In this document: positions 60,277-64,000 of the stretch, in pieces | Layout: each line of letters begins with the position of its first letter | How positions within the stretch are numbered: position 1 is the first letter of the stretch | Source: GCA-003244245 sp050699715 | GTDB taxonomy: Bacteria > Actinomycetota > Actinomycetes > Mycobacteriales > Pseudonocardiaceae | Assembly (NCBI GenBank): GCA_050699715.1 | Contig: JBOHFR010000005.1 | Coordinates: 1-64,000 of the forward strand | Length of the DNA: 64,000 nt | Direction: 5' to 3' | Notes under the pieces: generated by a model | Databases searched by the model: none | What the model was told of the DNA's origin: nothing | Seen by the model: only the letters and a program-made list of their open reading frames with translations | Program-made: the position numbers and the translations under genes

Positions 60277-61995
60277 TCAGCCGACGGGCAGCACCGTCGG
60301 CACGATCATCGGCCGGCGCCGGTAAGTATCGGCGACCCACCGGCCCACCACGCGCCGCACCGCCTGGGCGATCCGGTGCGGGTCGGTGATCCCCTCCGCT
60401 TCAGTGCGGGCCAATTCCGCCTCCACCAGCGGCACAACGCCGTCGAGAGCCTTAGGGTCGTCGGAGAACCCCCGGCCCGAGATCGTCGGTGGCGCCACCG
60501 CCCGGCCGGTCGCCGACACGATCACCACGGTGATCGCGATGAACCCGCCTTCGCCGAGGATGAGCCGGTCGGACAGGGTGGAGTCCCCCACGTCACCGAC
60601 CGACAGCCCGTCCACATAGACCTGCCCTACCTCAACCCGGCCGGTGATCTCCGCCCGGCCGTCCACCAGGTCCACGACCACCCCGTCCTCGGCGATCACC
60701 ACCCGCTCCTCGGGTACCCCGGTGCGGACCGCGAGGGCGGCGTTGGCCCGCAGGTGCCGCCACTCGCCGTGCACCGGCATGACGTTGGACGGGCGGATCG
60801 CGTTGTAGAGGAACAGCAGCTCTCCGGCCGGCGCATGCCCGGACACATGGACCTTTGCGGTGCCCTGGTGCACCACTGCCGCACCCAGCCGGACCAGCCC
60901 GTTGACGACCCGGAACACCGAAGTCTCGTTGCCCGGGATGAGCGAGCTGGCTAGCACGATGGTGTCCCCGGGGCGGATCCGGATCTGCCGGTGCTCGCCG
61001 CGAGCCATCCGGGACAGCGCCGACAGTGGTTCGCCCTGCGAGCCGGTGGAGACGAACAGCACCCGGTGCTCGGGCATCGCCATCGCCTCCTCGAGGTCCA
61101 CCAGCAGACCCGGCGGCACCCGGAGCAGTCCAAGATCGGCGGCGACGCCCATGTTGCGCAGCATCGAGCGGCCGACCAACGCCACTTTGCGTCCGTGTGC
61201 CGAGGAGACGTCCAGGACCTGCTGGACCCGGTGCACATGGCTGGCGAAACAGGACACGATGACCCGCTGGGTAGCCTTGCCGATCACCGAGTCCAGCACC
61301 GGGCCGATGTCCCGCTCTGAGGTGACGAAACCGGGCACCTCGGCATTGGTGGAGTCGATCAGGAGCAGGTCCACCCCCTCGTCACCGAGCCGGGAGAACC
61401 CGGCGAGATCGGTCAGCCGCCCATCGAGTGGTAGCTGGTCCAGCTTGACGTCGCCGGTGTGCAGCACGAGCCCAGCCAGGGTGCGGATGGCCACCGCCAG
61501 CGCGTCGGGGATGGAGTGATTCACCGCGAAGAACTCGCACTCGAATGGCCCGCACCGGTGCCGGGTGCCCTCCACGACCTGCACCAGCCGCGGTTTCTGG
61601 CGGTGCTCGCGGCACTTTTCCCGGACCAGAGCGAGGGTGAACTCAGAACCCACCACCGGCAGGTCGGGACGTAACTTGAGCAGGAACGGCACGGCCCCGA
61701 TGTGGTCCTCGTGCCCGTGGGTGAGCACCAGCGCCTCAATGTCATCCAACCGGTGCTCAATCGCCCGGAAGTCAGGCAAGATCAGATCGACCCCGGGTGC
61801 GTCGTCCTCGGGGAACAACACCCCGCAGTCCACCACGAGCAGCGCCTTAGCGTGCTCGAAGACGGTCATGTTGCGGCCAATCTCCCCAATACCGCCGAGG
61901 GCGACCGCGCGCAGGCCGCCCTCGGGCAACGGCGGCGGCGCGGTGGTGGGCAGACCCGGCACGGGCAGCGGGGCGCCGGTAGGGATAGTGCTCAC
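60277..61995 (-). CDS. rnj: Ribonuclease J
   Basis: A 572-residue product. Metallo-beta-lactamase core with LVLTHGHEDHIGAVPFLLKL (HxHxDH), GLVLHTGDVKLD, and the beta-CASP part (VSTGSQGEPLSALSRMARGE, VHVSGHAPAGELLFLYNAIR). Degrades and matures RNA. Its start overlaps the dapA stop by 4 bp, as is usual in actinobacteria. Confidence 0.9.
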   Translation of the reverse strand: MSTIPTGAPLPVPGLPTTAPPPLPEGGLRAVALGGIGEIGRNMTVFEHAKALLVVDCGVLFPEDDAPGVDLILPDFRAIEHRLDDIEALVLTHGHEDHIGAVPFLLKLRPDLPVVGSEFTLALVREKCREHRQKPRLVQVVEGTRHRCGPFECEFFAVNHSIPDALAVAIRTLAGLVLHTGDVKLDQLPLDGRLTDLAGFSRLGDEGVDLLLIDSTNAEVPGFVTSERDIGPVLDSVIGKATQRVIVSCFASHVHRVQQVLDVSSAHGRKVALVGRSMLRNMGVAADLGLLRVPPGLLVDLEEAMAMPEHRVLFVSTGSQGEPLSALSRMARGEHRQIRIRPGDTIVLASSLIPGNETSVFRVVNGLVRLGAAVVHQGTAKVHVSGHAPAGELLFLYNAIRPSNVMPVHGEWRHLRANAALAVRTGVPEERVVIAEDGVVVDLVDGRAEITGRVEVGQVYVDGLSVGDVGDSTLSDRLILGEGGFIAITVVIVSATGRAVAPPTISGRGFSDDPKALDGVVPLVEAELARTEAEGITDPHRIAQAVRRVVGRWVADTYRRRPMIVPTVLPVG

Positions 61996-62897
61996 CCGAG
62001 GACTCCGGCCTCAGTCAGTGCCGAGGCGATCGCGGTGAGCTGGTCGGGCGCCGCGGCGATCTGCGGCAGCCGGGGTTCACCGACGTCGAGCCCGGTCAGC
62101 CGCAGCGCTGCCTTGCCGAAGGTTACCCCGCCAGCCATGCAGAAGGTCCGGATCAAGCCAAGGGTAGCGGCGTGCACCTGCCGAGCGGTGCTCACCTGGC
62201 CGGCGTCGAATGCGGTGACCATGGCCCGCAGTCGGTCGGGCACGACATTGCCGATGACGCTGACGAACCCCACCGCGCCCACCGACAGCCACGGCAGGTT
62301 GAGCACGTCGTCACCGCAGTAGTAGGCCAGGTTGGTGCTGGCGATGATCTCCGCGCCGGCCCCGAGGTCTCCCGTGGCGTCCTTGACCGCGACGATCCGT
62401 GGATGTTCGGCTAACCGGTAGAGGCTCTCCCTGGCGATCGGCACCACCGAACGCGGCGGGATGTCATAGAGCATCACCGGCAGGTCCGTGGCATCAGCGA
62501 CCGCAGTGAAGTGCGCGACCAGCCCAGCCTGCGGCGGGCGAGAGTAGTACGGGGTCACCACCAGCAGGCCATGCGCGCCGGCCCGCGCCGCCTGCCGGGC
62601 TAGCCGCACACTGTGCGCGGTGTCATAGGTTCCAGCACCGGCCACCACGGCAGCCCGATCCCCTACCGCCGCCACCACCGCCCGCACCAGGTCCGCTTTC
62701 TCGGCGTCCGTGGTGGTCGGCGACTCGCCAGTGGTGCCGTTCACCACCAGCCCATCGCAACCCCGCTCCACCAGCTGGTGGGCGAGCTTCTCCGCGGTGT
62801 CCAGATCCAGCTCACCATCGGCGGCGAATGGGGTGACCATGGCGGTGAGCACCCGACCGAAGGGCCGGCCGGACGCAGACGTCGGCGCAGTACTCAT
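61992..62897 (-). CDS. dapA: 4-hydroxy-tetrahydrodipicolinate synthase
   Basis: A 301-residue product. LTAMVTPFAADGELDLDTAE, VNGTTGESPTTTDAEKADLV, VTPYYSRPPQAGLVAHFTAV and active-site Lys in RIVAVKDATGDL. First enzyme of lysine/diaminopimelate synthesis, supplying DAP for MurE. Cotranscribed with rnj. Confidence 0.9.
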   Translation of the reverse strand: MSTAPTSASGRPFGRVLTAMVTPFAADGELDLDTAEKLAHQLVERGCDGLVVNGTTGESPTTTDAEKADLVRAVVAAVGDRAAVVAGAGTYDTAHSVRLARQAARAGAHGLLVVTPYYSRPPQAGLVAHFTAVADATDLPVMLYDIPPRSVVPIARESLYRLAEHPRIVAVKDATGDLGAGAEIIASTNLAYYCGDDVLNLPWLSVGAVGFVSVIGNVVPDRLRAMVTAFDAGQVSTARQVHAATLGLIRTFCMAGGVTFGKAALRLTGLDVGEPRLPQIAAAPDQLTAIASALTEAGVLG

Positions 62898-62968
62898 AGG
62901 TGGACGCTACCGTTGCCCGCCGGAGCACCGGTGGGGACATCGCAACAGCACCGGCGAGGCGGTACTGA

Positions 62969-63604
62969 CTAGAACCCCCGCCGGGTGTCCTGCAGGCGCT
63001 GAACGTCCATCTCGTCGCCCGCAACGTCGACCATCGCTTGCGCACGACCGTAGGCGTGCAGCGTCAGTTCCTCGGGCGGACCGACGACGGTGACGCTACG
63101 CTGGCCACGTCGAACGACGCGCTGCGTGCCGTCCGGGCGGCGCAGCACGACACCGACCGGTGAGTGCCGGTAGCATAGCCGGGCTAGCCGGGACAGCACG
63201 GCCCAAAGCTCCTCGGCGCGGTGCGGGTCGGCTGCCCGTTGTTCCCAACCCCGTCCGACCCGCCGAACGTCCTCGTGGTGGACGAAGAACTCAATCCCGT
63301 TGATTTTCTCACCCATCGGCCCCAGGCGCATCAGCGACCACCAGGGCGGCCCATTGCGGACGAGGTCAACGAGCTCCGGCCAGGGCCGCTCGGCGGTGCG
63401 GTGCTGTACCCGAGCGGTCAGTCGAGCCAGCGGCGGTAGCAGGATGCCAGCGGCAGCGACCGGCCGGCCTTCCCGAACCACCAGATGCGCCGCCAAGTCA
63501 CGGGTCGTCCACCCGCCGCAGAGCGTGGGGGCGTCTGGACCCAGCTGATCCATCAGCGTGCACAACTCATGTCGCTCACTGGCCGCCAGCGTGTTCTCTC
63601 CCAC
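62969..63604 (-). CDS. TIGR03085/maleylpyruvate-isomerase-family metal-binding protein
   Basis: A 211-residue product: ERHELCTLMDQLGPDAPTLC, GGWTTRDLAAHLVVREGRPV is the N-terminal DinB-like helical fold; EFFVHHEDVRRVGRGWEQRA holds the His metal ligands. The C-terminal SCP2-like part has VVRRGQRSVTVVGPPEELTL. Conserved next to dapA in actinobacteria. Thiol-dependent enzyme of unknown substrate. Confidence 0.8.
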   Translation of the reverse strand: MGENTLAASERHELCTLMDQLGPDAPTLCGGWTTRDLAAHLVVREGRPVAAAGILLPPLARLTARVQHRTAERPWPELVDLVRNGPPWWSLMRLGPMGEKINGIEFFVHHEDVRRVGRGWEQRAADPHRAEELWAVLSRLARLCYRHSPVGVVLRRPDGTQRVVRRGQRSVTVVGPPEELTLHAYGRAQAMVDVAGDEMDVQRLQDTRRGF

Positions 63605-63613
63605 TGCTGCCGC

Positions 63614-64000
63614 TCACCCCTCTCGATCAGGCCCGGCTGAGGTGAGCTCGATCCGCAGAAGCACCCGCGTCTCGCGCTCCATCGCCGCCCGGTAGTCATC
63701 CCAGTCCGGGTGTTCCCCGGACACCCTCCGGTAGTAGTCCACCAGCCCTTCCATCGCCTCGGGCAGCTCCACGATCCGCACCAAACCACCAACCTGGATC
63801 CAGCGGCCGTAGAACCCATCGGAGAGCACGCACAGCCAGGCTCGCGGGTCCCGGCGCAGATTACGCACCTTGAACGCCGTCTCCCGGGTGCTCACCACCA
63901 CCCGACCCTGGCCGTCGACCGTCGCCGCCACCGGGGACATCTGCGGGGTGCCGTCCTGGCGCAGGGTGGCGAGCACCGCGTGATGCTGCTCGGCAACAAC
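63614..64000 (-). CDS. PPOX-class F420-dependent oxidoreductase (5' end beyond window)
   Basis: At least 128 residues: AVLATLRQDGTPQMSPVAAT, GQGRVVVSTRETAFKVRNLR, RDPRAWLCVLSDGFYGRWIQ. A split-barrel flavin/F420-binding protein. The reading frame runs open to the window edge (VVAEQHH...), so the start is outside. It lies 9 bp before the TIGR03085 gene. Confidence 0.75.
   Translation of the reverse strand, partial: VVAEQHHAVLATLRQDGTPQMSPVAATVDGQGRVVVSTRETAFKVRNLRRDPRAWLCVLSDGFYGRWIQVGGLVRIVELPEAMEGLVDYYRRVSGEHPDWDDYRAAMERETRVLLRIELTSAGPDREG

Overview
The window is high-GC DNA from an actinobacterium, most likely of the Pseudonocardiales. The reasons are the gene order mraZ-rsmH-ftsL-ftsI-murE-mraY-ftsW-ftsQ, the order dapA-rnj-ftsK-argA and rimO-pgsA-clgR-pspA, a DUF3040 gene beside dinB, a mycobacterial-type LexA box, many GTG and leaderless starts, and several XRE-TPR regulators. 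MurE carries the DNPR signature of meso-diaminopimelate addition. The species cannot be named from the sequence alone.

Layout. (1) 1-10.7 kb is accessory: two secreted proteins, gene remnants (DUF3024, a nucleotidyltransferase, a glycosyltransferase, a phosphotransferase), an antitoxin/PIN-toxin pair and two XRE-type regulators. (2) 10.7-18 kb holds three near-identical copies of an XRE-TPR regulator. Each faces a short divergent gene across a promoter with two palindromes, and the short gene is eroded to different degrees in the three copies. (3) 17.8-21.8 kb has a phosphotransferase remnant, an internally deleted lactate-dehydrogenase-like gene, an intact HprK-like kinase, and an AbiEi/DUF559-type gene split by a VapBC module. 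(4) 21.9-31.2 kb is the division and cell wall cluster on the minus strand. It lacks murF, murG, murC and ftsZ, and only the C-terminal end of murD survives, fused in frame to ftsW. (5) 31.3-38.9 kb carries an integrase remnant, DUF3040, an SOS-controlled dinB, a methyltransferase, a ParA-like ATPase, pspA, clgR, pgsA and rimO. (6) 39-45.7 kb is accessory: a beta-propeller protein, an XRE regulator with two small genes, a frameshifted epimerase and a fragment of formate-THF ligase. (7) 45.8-53.8 kb is a compact eight-gene operon for the whole activated-methyl cycle: zinc-ribbon peptide, MetV-like, MetF, a methyltransferase, short core methionine synthase, MetK, adenosine kinase, AhcY. (8) 54-57 kb has a regulator remnant, a hairpin repeat, a degraded lanthipeptide-type LanB/LanC remnant and three small overlapping genes. 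(9) 57-64 kb is core: argA-like acetyltransferase, ftsK, RNase J, dapA, a maleylpyruvate-isomerase-family protein and an F420/PPOX protein cut by the window edge.

A dispersed repeat (four copies, about 13.9, 15.9, 31.5 and 55.2 kb) has a 23-bp-armed hairpin. Its arms change in a compensated way between copies, and its core is flipped between the two pairs. Together with the many pseudogenes and internal deletions, this suggests DNA that has been rearranging and losing genes actively. The main candidates for something undescribed are the eroded cell wall cluster, the self-contained methyl-cycle operon, the hairpin repeat family and the triplicated regulator/short-gene module.
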